Positions 24,531 through 32,558 of a stretch of DNA of 64,000 nt are shown here, in pieces. The notes beneath the pieces were generated by a model. It did no database searches. It saw only the letters and a list, made by a program, of their open reading frames with translations, and was not told the DNA's origin. Origin of the DNA: PALSA-660 sp963726435 (GTDB taxonomy: Bacteria; Actinomycetota; Coriobacteriia; Anaerosomatales; PALSA-660); the NCBI GenBank assembly GCA_963726435.1, contig CAVSCJ010000004.1:372001-436000 (forward strand), written 5' to 3'. Position 1 is the stretch's first letter. Every line of letters starts with the position of its first letter. Both the position numbers and the translations under genes were made by a program.

Positions 24531-26090
24531 ATGGAACGTCCTTCCTTCTATCTCACCACTCCGATCTACTACGTCAACTCGGTCCCGCATCTCGGCACCG
24601 CGTACACGACGATCGCCGCCGATGCCATTTGCCGCTGGCGGCGCATGACCGGCTACGACGTCCACTTCCTGACCGGCCTCGACGAACACGGGCAGAAGGT
24701 CGCGCAGGCCGCCGAGCAGAACGGCATGGATCCCCAAGCGTGGGTCGACACGATAGCCCCCAAGTTCGTCGAGACCTGGAAGATGCTCGACATCAGCAAC
24801 GACGACTTCATCCGCACCACGGAGCCGCGCCACGAGCGCGGCGCCCAGGCCTTCATCCAGGCGCTGAAGGACAACGACGACCTCTACCAAGGTCACTACG
24901 AGGGCTGGTACTGCCTTCCGGACGAGACCTTCTACACTGCGGAGCAGCTTGTCGGCGGCAGGTGCCCGCTCTGCGGCCGTGACGTGCAGTTCGTCCAGGA
25001 GGACAACTGGTTCTTCCGGCTCTCCGCCTACGAGACGCGCCTGCTCGACCACTACGCGGCGCATCCCGACTTCATCCAGCCCGACACTCGCCGCAACGAG
25101 GTCGTCTCGTTCGTGTCAGGCGGTCTCAAGGATCTCTCGGTCAGCCGCACCACGTTCTCGTGGGGAATCCCTCTGCCCTTCGCGCCCGAGCACGTCATGT
25201 ACGTGTGGTTCGACGCTTTGATCAACTACGTGACTGCCGTGGGCTACGGAGCCGACGGCACGCCTTCCTTCTCCGGCCCGCTCGCGCACTACTGGCCGGC
25301 CCAGTACCACTTCGTGGGCAAGGACATAATCCGGTTCCACTGCGCGATCTGGCCGGCGATGCTGATGGCCGCGGGCGTGCCTCTGCCCGAAAGGGTCTTC
25401 GCCCACGGGTTCCTGCTCACCAAGGGCGAGAAGATGTCCAAGTCCACAGGCAACGCGGTGTCGCCCGCGGAGTTGGTCGACCGGTTCGGGGCGGACGCGT
25501 ACCGCTACTACTTCCTGCGCGACGTGCCGTTCGGAAGCGACGGCTCGATCTCCCTCGAGTCCATGGTTCAGCGCTACAACGCGGACCTGGCGAACGACTG
25601 GGGCAACCTCGTCTCGCGCCTGCTCAACATGACCGAGAAGTACTGCGACGGTCTCGTTCCGCAGGGCTCGGATCCGTCGCCGGAAGACCAAGACCTGTTG
25701 CGCATAGCGGGCGAACTGCCTGCTGTCGTCGAGAAGCGCATGGCGGCACTCGACTATGCCGGCGCGCTCGAATGCGCATGGGAGCTGATCAAACGAGCGA
25801 ACCGCTACATCGAGGACTCCGCCCCGTGGAACCTGGCCAAGTCGGAGCAGACCCGTTCGCGGCTCGAGGCCGTCCTCTACAACGCTTTGGAGGCCGTCCG
25901 CATCGCTGCCCTGGTGACGGCTCCCGTGCTGCCCAACACCTCGCGCGAGGTATGGAGCCGCTTGGGGCTTTCCGACCCCAACGAGGTCACGGACGTGATG
26001 TCGGCCGGGAAGTGGGGCGGGCTGCCCGCCGGTTCGAGCGTGGAGAAAGGCGAGTCGCTCTTCCCGCGCATCTACGGGGACGCCGAGTAG
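24531..26090 (+). CDS. metG: Methionine-tRNA ligase
   Basis: 519 residues. Class I synthetase with the HIGH-like P-H-L-G-T-A-Y and the K-M-S-K-S loop (G-E-K-M-S-K-S-T-G-N). The connective peptide carries one C-P-L-C zinc pair, and the anticodon-binding helical domain begins near residue 360. No C-terminal tRNA-binding (OB) extension, so it is the shorter form. It charges initiator and elongator tRNA-Met. The ATG at 24531 gives the canonical M-E-R-P-S-F-Y-L-T-T-P-I-Y-Y-V-N start. A possible -10 (TAGAAT, 24449-24454) lies upstream; no T-box or SAM element seen. Confidence 0.95.
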   Translation: MERPSFYLTTPIYYVNSVPHLGTAYTTIAADAICRWRRMTGYDVHFLTGLDEHGQKVAQAAEQNGMDPQAWVDTIAPKFVETWKMLDISNDDFIRTTEPRHERGAQAFIQALKDNDDLYQGHYEGWYCLPDETFYTAEQLVGGRCPLCGRDVQFVQEDNWFFRLSAYETRLLDHYAAHPDFIQPDTRRNEVVSFVSGGLKDLSVSRTTFSWGIPLPFAPEHVMYVWFDALINYVTAVGYGADGTPSFSGPLAHYWPAQYHFVGKDIIRFHCAIWPAMLMAAGVPLPERVFAHGFLLTKGEKMSKSTGNAVSPAELVDRFGADAYRYYFLRDVPFGSDGSISLESMVQRYNADLANDWGNLVSRLLNMTEKYCDGLVPQGSDPSPEDQDLLRIAGELPAVVEKRMAALDYAGALECAWELIKRANRYIEDSAPWNLAKSEQTRSRLEAVLYNALEAVRIAALVTAPVLPNTSREVWSRLGLSDPNEVTDVMSAGKWGGLPAGSSVEKGESLFPRIYGDAE

Positions 26091-26095
26091 CGCGC

Positions 26096-27052
26096 ATGGG
26101 CGAAGACCGCGAGCGCATCCCCACATTCCCGGGCTCGGGCAAGATCGTGGTCCTGCCTCACCTGGGCGCGCCCACGGCCGACACGCACGCGCACCTCGAC
26201 ATGATCGCCGATCCCGCGGGCGCGCTGGCGCGCGCCGCGCGCGCGGGCATAACGTTGGTGTGCACGATCGTCGACCTCACGGAGTCGCCGGAGGTCACGC
26301 TCGACGGCCTGGCCGGTTGGCTGAGTGAGGCCGCCGGCATCCTCGGAGCCTCCGAGGGCGACACAGTCGGCGCCGAGGACGCCGCCGGCCTCGGCTCCTC
26401 CGGACGTCCGTCTCATACTGGGGGTCCATCCGCATAACGCGTCGGCGTACGACGGGGCCAGAACGGGCGTCTGCGCGAGGTCGCCACGTCGCCGCACGTC
26501 GCGCCGGTCGCAGGCCTCGGCGAGCTCGGCCTCGACTTCCACTACGACCACTCGCCCCGCGACGCGCAGCGCGACGCGTTCCGCCGGCAACTGGCGCTCG
26601 CGCACGAGCTCGGGTTGCCGGTCACCGTGCACCTTCGCGAGGCGCACGACGAGGGGGCCGCGATCCTCGAGGAGATGGGCGTGCCGGAAGCCGGCTGCGT
26701 GATCCACTGCTTCACGGAGGGACCCGAGATGGCGCAACGGTTCCTCGACCTGTCGGAGGCCGTGCGCATATCCATAGCCGGTCCGGTCACCTTTGCGAAG
26801 GCCCTTCAGCTCCGCGAAGCGCTTCACGTCATCCCGCTCGACCGCATGCTGCTCGAGACCGACAGCCCGTTCCTGGCTCCTGCTCCCTACCGGGGCGAGG
26901 CGAACGAGCCTGCCTTCACGGTGCTGATCGCGGCCAAGGTGGCAGAGGTGCTCGGATCGGACGGCAAGGAGGTCGCGTCGCGCTGTCTGGACAACGCGCG
27001 CCGGGTCTTCGCGCCGCGCGCATCCACTCCCGAACCGGGGTGCCGGCCGTGA
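26096..27052 (+). CDS. TatD-family metal-dependent hydrolase, two apparent compensating frameshifts
   Basis: About 318 residues. Metal ligands are visible: T-H-A-H-L-D (HxH near the N-terminus), G-E-L-G-L-D-F-H-Y-D, V-T-V-H-L-R-E-A-H, V-I-H-C-F-T and L-E-T-D-S-P-F-L. The N- and C-terminal parts share a frame, but a middle stretch (L-I-L-G-V-H-P-H-N-A) lies in another, so two indels near 26395 and 26470 cancel. TatD enzymes are 3'-5' DNases/deoxyribonucleases. It follows metG directly, as in many bacteria. Confidence 0.85.
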
Positions 27053-27651
27053 GCGCTCGAGCGCCGCGCGTCCTGGGACTTGCCGGCAGCCCGCGCCGCG
27101 ACGGGAACAGCGACCGGCTCCTGGAGGAGTGCCTCGCCGGAGCGGGGGCGGCGGGCGCCGAGACCGATCTGCTCGTCGTGTCGGCTGCCGGGATCGAGCC
27201 ATGCCTCGGCTGCGAGGAGTGCGCGACGACGGGGGAGTGCGTGGTCGGTGACGGCATGCAGGACGTCTACCGGCGGCTCGACGCCGCCGACGCGATCGTC
27301 GTCTCGACCCCGGTGTACTTCGCGACAGTCCCTGCCGTACTGAAGTCTCTCTACGACCGCTGTCAGCCCTACTGGGTGCGCCGCTACCGGCTGGGGCAGC
27401 GGATCACCCGCAGGCGCCCCGGCGCGCTGCTGATCGTCGGCGGCGGCGGCGACCCGTACGGGCACGAGTGTGCGGCGACCACCACTCGAAGCGTCTTCGC
27501 CGTCCTGGGTGTCGACTACTCCGCGGAGTTCGCCATCCGTGCTGACTCGCCGACGGACGCGGCTGGCCAGCCCGACTCGCTGGAGCGAGCCCGAGACATC
27601 GGCGAGACGCTCGCGCGCGACGCCGCGGCGCGCCTCGGTGACGACCGCTAG
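27049..27651 (+). CDS. NADPH-dependent FMN reductase / iron-sulfur flavoprotein family
   Basis: 200 residues from a GTG overlapping the TatD stop. Flavodoxin-like fold with the FMN loop G-S-P-R-R-D-G-N-S-D, then C-L-G-C-E-E-C (possible cluster or metal site, about residues 45-51) and S-T-P-V-Y-F-A-T-V-P-A-V-L-K. Similar proteins are NAD(P)H-dependent FMN reductases with a Cys-rich insert. It interrupts the usual tatD-yabE order. Electron acceptor unknown. Confidence 0.8.
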   Translation: MSARAPRVLGLAGSPRRDGNSDRLLEECLAGAGAAGAETDLLVVSAAGIEPCLGCEECATTGECVVGDGMQDVYRRLDAADAIVVSTPVYFATVPAVLKSLYDRCQPYWVRRYRLGQRITRRRPGALLIVGGGGDPYGHECAATTTRSVFAVLGVDYSAEFAIRADSPTDAAGQPDSLERARDIGETLARDAAARLGDDR

Positions 27652-27700
27652 CCCCCTCCGGCCGGACCCGCGGTCGGCCGTTCCGCAGCGACCTGCGGGT

Positions 27701-27729
27701 TTGCCGCCCTGTTTCGGCTGCGATACGAT
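27701..27729 (+). promoter_or_regulatory. Promoter upstream of the YabE-like gene
   Basis: TTGCCG at 27701-27706, 17-base spacer, TACGAT at 27724-27729; sigma-70-like, about 50 bases before the TTG start. Confidence 0.5.
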
Positions 27730-27777
27730 GGGCGTCCATCCCGTTGCTGATCCGTTGACTTGGCGCCAGGGGGAAGT

Positions 27778-28887
27778 TTGAGACTGCCGGTCGGCCCGGC
27801 GCGCATCCCGAAGACTCAGTACCACATCGCACCCATCGTCGCAGCCGTTCTGGGGCTTGCTTTTCTAACCGGATTCGTTTGGGCCCAGAAGAGCGTCACG
27901 CTCGTCGTCGACGGCAGGTCGACGACCGTGACGACCGAGAGCACCGACGTCGCCTCAGCACTCGCGGAGGCGGGTGTGCGAGTCTCCCCCCGTGACCTCG
28001 TCAGCCCCTCGGTATCCTCGAGCCTCGAGGACGGCGGCATGGTCGTCGTGCGCCACGTCGCGAACGTGACCCTGGTGCACAACGGCCAGACGATCGCTCT
28101 CGAGGTGGTGGGGCGCACCGTCGCCGACGCTCTCGTGATGGCCGGGCTCGATCCCACCGGCGGCATAGCCACCGATCCCCCCGCGGACTCCTCCCTGATC
28201 GACGGGATGACGATCACCGCGAACGATGTCTTCCTCCGGGTTTCCGAGGAGGAGGTCTCCGTACCCTTCGAGACCGTCGTCCAAGGCGACAGCACGCTGC
28301 CGCTGAACCGCCGTGTCGTCGTGACACGGGGTGTCGAGGGGTCGGCGGTGCGAGTCTGGCAGGCGGTCGTGAGCGGCGGCAAGGAGGGCCCCAAGACGCT
28401 CAAGGCTGAGGCAGTCCTTGCGCCTCCCGTCACCGAGGTCATCCGGATGGGCACCAAGCGCCCGTTCAGGCAGGTAGTCCCAGCATCGACGTCCGGCAAG
28501 GGCGCCAAGCCCTACGCCCCGCCGGTTGTGGGACGGACGATCCTGGTCGAGGCCACCGCCTACACTCCCTACGCGTGCCACCTCGACGCCGACTGGATCG
28601 CCTGGCGCCGCCGGCTGTTCGATGCGCCGGCGGGATGGGGGATCGTGGCGGTGGACCGCCGGGTCATCCCGCTGGGGACGCGGCTGTTCGTGGAGGACTA
28701 CGGGTACGCGGTCGCGGGCGACACCGGCGGCGCCATCAAGGGCAACAAGATGGACGTGTGCTTCTGGGGGGCCTCACTCAACGCGCCGACCGGGCACGCG
28801 TCGGCCGCGCAGGAGAGGGCGGCTCGCTCGCTCGCGAACCACTGGGGCCGCAAGCGGGGGCTGCGCGTAACGATCCTCGGAAGCTGA
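27778..28887 (+). CDS. Resuscitation-promoting-factor-like cell-wall protein with DUF348, G5 and 3D domains (YabE-like)
   Basis: 369 residues from a TTG with AGGGGGAAG upstream. One N-terminal membrane anchor (A-A-V-L-G-L-A-F-L-T-G-F-V-W-A), two ubiquitin-like DUF348 repeats (about 35-85 and 90-135), a G5 domain (about 150-225) and a C-terminal 3D domain with its three aspartates (A-V-D-R-R-V-I-P-L-G-T, D-T-G-G-A-I-K-G-N-K-M-D). 3D/MltA-type domains act as peptidoglycan lytic transglycosylases, so this is probably a wall-cleaving enzyme anchored outside the cell. It occupies the yabE place upstream of rsmA. Confidence 0.9.
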   Translation: MRLPVGPARIPKTQYHIAPIVAAVLGLAFLTGFVWAQKSVTLVVDGRSTTVTTESTDVASALAEAGVRVSPRDLVSPSVSSSLEDGGMVVVRHVANVTLVHNGQTIALEVVGRTVADALVMAGLDPTGGIATDPPADSSLIDGMTITANDVFLRVSEEEVSVPFETVVQGDSTLPLNRRVVVTRGVEGSAVRVWQAVVSGGKEGPKTLKAEAVLAPPVTEVIRMGTKRPFRQVVPASTSGKGAKPYAPPVVGRTILVEATAYTPYACHLDADWIAWRRRLFDAPAGWGIVAVDRRVIPLGTRLFVEDYGYAVAGDTGGAIKGNKMDVCFWGASLNAPTGHASAAQERAARSLANHWGRKRGLRVTILGS

Positions 28888-28888
28888 G

Positions 28889-29770
28889 GTGCCTCTCTCC
28901 GCTCTCGCCTCGCCCTCGGCGACGCGGGCGGTGCTCGAGGCGCACGGGCTGTCCCTCAAGAAGTCGCTGGGGCAGCACTTCCTGGTCGACGACAACATCG
29001 TGCGCAAGATCCTCGCTCTGGCGGCCGTATCACCCGCCGATCCGGTCCTGGAGATCGGGCCGGGCATAGGCACTCTCACGCTCGCTCTGTGCGACGTCGC
29101 CGGGTACGTCGTGGCGGTCGAACGCGACCCGGACCTGCTGCCGGTGTTGGAGGACGTCGCGCGCGGGCGCGACAACCTGGCCATCGTGCGGGCTGATGCC
29201 GTCACGGTGGACGTGCGCGAGCTGGCGAGCCCGCTCGGGCCGCCGGTCGCTCTGGTCGCGAACCTCCCGTACGGCGTCGCCGCGACGGTGGTGCTGCGGC
29301 TCTTCCAAGAGCTGCCCACGCTGCGCAGTGCGACCGTCATGGTGCAGGCAGAGGTTGCCGCGCGCATGGCTGCACAGCCGGGCCGCAAAGACTATGGAGC
29401 GTATACCGTGAAGTTGAGAATGCATGCGGTCCCTGGCGGCAGTTTCGACGTCCCGCGCGGCTGCTTCATGCCGCCTCCGCACGTGGACTCAACGGTGTTG
29501 CGCCTCGAGCGCGTTCGCCGCGAGGAGCCGGAGGACCTTCGCATGGAGGCCGAGCTCCTAGCTGACGCGGCGTTCGCTCAGAGGCGAAAGACGCTGCGGA
29601 ACTCGGTCCGCGCGACCAACGGATGGTCCGGCACGGCACTTGACGAGGCACTTTCCGAGGCGGGTATCGACGGCCGGCGCAGGGCCGAGACACTCAGCGT
29701 CGACGAGTTCGTCGCGCTGGCCTCCGCGGCCGCCTCCAGGGGCCTCCGAGGTTGTAAAAAGGGCCTCTGA
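28889..29770 (+). CDS. rsmA: 16S rRNA (adenine-1518/1519-N6)-dimethyltransferase
   Basis: 293 residues. S-L-G-Q-H-F-L-V-D-D, SAM motif E-I-G-P-G-I-G-T-L-T, V-E-R-D and the catalytic N-L-P-Y-G (residues about 126-130) are all present, plus the C-terminal helical domain ending A-Q-R-R-K-T-L-R-N-S. Dimethylates two adenines in the 3' hairpin of 16S rRNA late in small-subunit assembly. GTG start two bases after the upstream stop. The rnmV gene that often sits between yabE and rsmA is absent. A promoter for veg lies inside its 3' end. Confidence 0.95.
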   Translation: MPLSALASPSATRAVLEAHGLSLKKSLGQHFLVDDNIVRKILALAAVSPADPVLEIGPGIGTLTLALCDVAGYVVAVERDPDLLPVLEDVARGRDNLAIVRADAVTVDVRELASPLGPPVALVANLPYGVAATVVLRLFQELPTLRSATVMVQAEVAARMAAQPGRKDYGAYTVKLRMHAVPGGSFDVPRGCFMPPPHVDSTVLRLERVRREEPEDLRMEAELLADAAFAQRRKTLRNSVRATNGWSGTALDEALSEAGIDGRRRAETLSVDEFVALASAAASRGLRGCKKGL

Positions 29771-29780
29771 CCTGTATAAT
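29752..29780 (+). promoter_or_regulatory. Promoter of veg inside the 3' end of rsmA
   Basis: TTGTAA at 29752-29757, 17-base spacer, consensus TATAAT at 29775-29780, 33 bases before the veg ATG. An AT-rich patch in otherwise GC-rich DNA; the best promoter in the window. Confidence 0.75.
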
Positions 29781-29812
29781 TCCCACAATATACGCCGGTA
29801 GGAGGACACTGG

Positions 29813-30094
29813 ATGGAAACGATGAACCAAATGGAAGTGGTCGGCCGGATCCGTGCCGACCTCAAGTCGCTCACCGGCACCCGCATGCGCCTGCGTGCGA
29901 ACATGGGCCGTTCCAAGATCGTGGAGCGCGAGGGTGTCCTGGAGGAGACGCATCCCAGTCTCTTCGTCGTGAAAGTGGAGGAGAAGCGCGAGCGCACCGC
30001 CCGCGTGTCCTACTCCTACGTGGATGTCCTGACCGGGACGGTCGAGCTGACCCATCCCGACAGCGGGGACAGCGTCTTCCCCTGGCTCAACTAG
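29813..30094 (+). CDS. veg: Veg family protein
   Basis: 93 residues, matching the Veg (DUF1021) family: I-R-A-D-L-K-S-L-T-G-T-R-M-R-L-R-A-N, G-R-S-K-I-V-E-R-E-G-V-L, T-H-P-S-L-F-V-V and R-V-S-Y-S-Y-V-D-V-L-T. In Bacillus Veg is a small, highly expressed protein that stimulates biofilm formation. Its place between rsmA and ispE is the same as in Bacillus. GTAGGAGG precedes the ATG. Confidence 0.9.
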   Translation: METMNQMEVVGRIRADLKSLTGTRMRLRANMGRSKIVEREGVLEETHPSLFVVKVEEKRERTARVSYSYVDVLTGTVELTHPDSGDSVFPWLN

Positions 30095-30125
30095 CGCGCG
30101 ATACGTCCTTACGAGACGTCAAGAC

Positions 30126-30170
30126 GGGCGCGACGCCGCAGAGCAAGATGCGGGCGCCGCGCCCTCTACT
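30126..30170 (+). terminator. Possible terminator/attenuator between veg and ispE
   Basis: GGGCGCG and CGCGCCC arms with a long GC-rich interior (also GCGCC/GGCGC), followed by TCTACTTT; it may end the strong veg transcript. Confidence 0.45.
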
Positions 30171-30191
30171 TTGACCGGAGGGGGCTGGCGG

Positions 30192-31079
30192 ATGCCGATG
30201 ACTCTCAGCGCGCCGTCCAAGCTCAACCTCTACCTCGCCGTCGGTGCGCCCCGCGCTGACGGCTACCACGACGTGACCACCGTTCTGGTCGCGCTCGACC
30301 TCGGCGACATGGTCACCATAGAGCCGGCCGGGCGTCTGTCGCTGGCGTGCGAACCCGACGTCGGCGTGCCCACCCACCAGAACCTGGCCTGGAGGGCCGC
30401 CGTCGCCATGAGCGAGGAGTTCGGACGGCCGCCGCACTTCGCGATCGCGGTCGCCAAACGTGTGCCCGCGGGCTCGGGACTCGGCGGTGGCAGCGCGGAC
30501 GCCGCCGCGGTCATCGCCGCCATGGCCGCCGAATGGGGGGTCTCGCGCGACGACGCACGCCTCGATGCGGTGGCTTCGACGGTCGGAGCCGATGTGCTCT
30601 TCCCGCTGCGGGGCGGCTGCGCCCTGTACGAGGGGCGTGGAGACGTGCCGGTGCGGGCGCTGGAGCTCCCACGGGCCCGGTTCGCGATCGCTTGCGGGGC
30701 GGCACCGGTTCCGACCGCGGACGCCTACGCGATGTTCGACCGGCTCGGAAGCGATCCCGCGCCGGGTCCCGGCGCAGTGGAGTCCGCGCTCGCGGAGGGG
30801 AACGACTCGGCCCTGGGCGCTGCTCTGTACAACAACATGACCTCTGCTGCACTGGCTCTGGTCCCCTCCATAGCCGAAGGGCTAGCATCGATGCAGAACG
30901 CGAAGGGTTGTCTGGGGTCGGCACTGTGCGGGAGCGGTTCGGCGGTCTTCGGCGTCTTCGGGCGATCGGCCCAAGCCGAGGAGGCGGCCGCCGCCGCACG
31001 CGACCGCGGGATGTGGGCGGCTGTTGCGCGTCCGCGCTCGGGCGGCACGATCGATCAGACGAGGGGAGCAGAGTCGTGA
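30192..31079 (+). CDS. ispE: 4-diphosphocytidyl-2-C-methyl-D-erythritol kinase
   Basis: 295 residues. GHMP kinase with the opening A-P-S-K-L-N-L-Y-L and the ATP loop P-A-G-S-G-L-G-G-G-S-A-D-A-A-A, and the C-terminal C-G-S-G-S-A-V-F-G. Catalyses the ATP-dependent step of the MEP isoprenoid pathway. The ATG at 30192 is preferred because GGAGGGGG lies about 8 bases upstream; a TTG at 30171 is in frame. The stop overlaps the next gene (GTGA). Confidence 0.92.
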   Translation: MPMTLSAPSKLNLYLAVGAPRADGYHDVTTVLVALDLGDMVTIEPAGRLSLACEPDVGVPTHQNLAWRAAVAMSEEFGRPPHFAIAVAKRVPAGSGLGGGSADAAAVIAAMAAEWGVSRDDARLDAVASTVGADVLFPLRGGCALYEGRGDVPVRALELPRARFAIACGAAPVPTADAYAMFDRLGSDPAPGPGAVESALAEGNDSALGAALYNNMTSAALALVPSIAEGLASMQNAKGCLGSALCGSGSAVFGVFGRSAQAEEAAAAARDRGMWAAVARPRSGGTIDQTRGAES

Positions 31080-31837
31080 CATACGACAAGGTCGATGCGG
31101 TGATCCTGGCCGGGGGAGACGGCGAGGTGATCGATCCGACGGAGCGCTTCAAGGGGCTCGTCCCGATCGCCGGCCGGCCGCTCGTGGAATGGGTCGTCGA
31201 CGCGTTCCGTGCCGCAGACCGGATCGGCGAGATCGCTGTCGTGATCCCCACGGCCGAGAACCTGGGAGGCTGGGTCGATCGCGTCGACAAGCTGGTCGTC
31301 TCGAACCGCGAGTTCATGGACAACGCGATAGCCGGTGCGGCGGCGTTCCGCGTCGATCGCCCCGTGGTGATCGCGACGGGCGACATCCCGCTGCTGACGG
31401 GGGCCGCGATCGACGCGTTCGTCGACGCCGGGCTGGCGACGGGTGCGGAGTTCGTCTATCCGCTGGTCCCCAAGGCCGCTGTCGAGGCGGCCTATCCCGG
31501 GGCGCAGCGCACCTACTTCAAGCTCAAGAGCGGCCGCTATACGGGCGGCAACGCGATGATCGTCGACCCGAAGCTCCTGCCGGGCGCCCGCGACCTCGGT
31601 CAGCGTCTGTTCGATGAGCGCAAGAACCCGGTCGCCACCGTCAGGACGGCGGGGTTGGGATTCGTCGTGAAGTTCGTGCTCGGGCGTCTCGAGCCGGAGG
31701 ACCTCGTCGACAAGATCCGCGAGCTTCTGGGGGGCACCGGAGCTGCGGTGGTGCTCGACGACCCGTCCATCGCGATGGACGTGGACAAGCCGGTGGACCT
31801 CGAGCTCGTCGAGGGCCTGCTCCTAGCTCGACCCTGA
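31076..31837 (+). CDS. MobA-like NTP transferase (nucleotidyltransferase family)
   Basis: 253 residues from a GTG overlapping ispE. N-terminal A-V-I-L-A-G-G-D-G-E, a variant of the L-A-G-G-x-G-x-R loop that lacks the usual basic residue; F-K-G-L-V-P-I-A-G-R-P-L; A-T-G-D-I-P-L-L-T; and a C-terminal D-D-P-S-I-A-M-D-V-D-K-P-V-D segment. This is a sugar-phosphate or cofactor nucleotidyltransferase whose substrate cannot be read from sequence. It stands where purR/yabJ stand in Bacillus. GlmU-like fold, but without the hexapeptide domain. Confidence 0.8.
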   Translation: MTYDKVDAVILAGGDGEVIDPTERFKGLVPIAGRPLVEWVVDAFRAADRIGEIAVVIPTAENLGGWVDRVDKLVVSNREFMDNAIAGAAAFRVDRPVVIATGDIPLLTGAAIDAFVDAGLATGAEFVYPLVPKAAVEAAYPGAQRTYFKLKSGRYTGGNAMIVDPKLLPGARDLGQRLFDERKNPVATVRTAGLGFVVKFVLGRLEPEDLVDKIRELLGGTGAAVVLDDPSIAMDVDKPVDLELVEGLLLARP

Positions 31838-31948
31838 CCGTTCGTCTTCCCATCGTGCAGGGAACCGGCCCCGCGCGGCGAAATAGAGCGGCCGGGGCAC
31901 GAGTGAGGATCGAGCGTCAGGCTGCGACATGTGGGGGTCTGCCGGGCC

Positions 31949-32266
31949 ATGGAGGTCACGAAGGTAACGCTTCGTCCCGTCTCGATGAACAAGGTCTGCG
32001 CCATCGCGAGCGTGGTGCTGGACGATCAGTTCGTCATACACGACTTGCGTGTGGTCAACGGTGAGAAGGGCTTGTTCGTCGCGATGCCGTCGCGCAAGCT
32101 CCCGAACGGCGACTTCCGCGACATCTGCCATCCCATAAACGCCGACGCGCGCCAGCGCATGCAGGATGCCGTCCTCGCGCAGTTCGCCACAGACGGTGGC
32201 CTCGAGTACTTCACGTCTCCGGACGCGGTGGCATCCCAGGCGGAGGCCGTGCCGGCGTTGGACTAG
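31949..32266 (+). CDS. spoVG: SpoVG-like RNA/DNA-binding regulator
   Basis: 105 residues starting M-E-V-T-K-V-T-L-R-P-V. SpoVG core K-V-C-A-I-A-S-V-V-L-D-D-Q-F-V-I-H-D-L-R-V-V-N-G, then G-L-F-V-A-M-P-S-R-K and D-I-C-H-P-I-N. SpoVG proteins bind nucleic acid and affect cell division, capsule and, in endospore formers, septation; here the role is unknown and no sporulation gene is present. An in-frame GTG at 31931 would add six residues, but the family starts at this ATG. Confidence 0.9.
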   Translation: MEVTKVTLRPVSMNKVCAIASVVLDDQFVIHDLRVVNGEKGLFVAMPSRKLPNGDFRDICHPINADARQRMQDAVLAQFATDGGLEYFTSPDAVASQAEAVPALD

Positions 32267-32416
32267 CGCTCGAGGCGGGGCCGCGAGAGGAGCGTGCGAG
32301 CGCAGGCCGACACCGTCCTTCGGCTCGGCCGTCGTGCGAGCCGCGGATCGAGCGGTTCCGCGCTCGAGAGCGAGCATGGGTCGATGCGACCGTCTGGTAC
32401 ACTTCGCGGGTATCCT

Positions 32417-32491
32417 TGGGGCGTGGCCAAGCGGTAAGGCAGGGGACTTTGGATCCCCCATCCGCAGGTTCGAATCCTGCCGCCCCAGCCA
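32417..32491 (+). tRNA. tRNA-Gln (TTG)
   Basis: 75 bases. Acceptor TGGGGCG pairs with CGCCCCA, discriminator G, CCA encoded. Anticodon loop C-T-T-T-G-G-A with anticodon TTG; T loop TTCGAAT. It lies between spoVG and glmU. TACACT at 32398-32403 may be its -10; no good -35. Confidence 0.95.
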
Positions 32492-32558
32492 CTTGCCTCA
32501 CCGGGCCTGAAGATCGAAGCGGGCCCGCACGATCGACCCGGTGCCAGAGGAGCTCACG

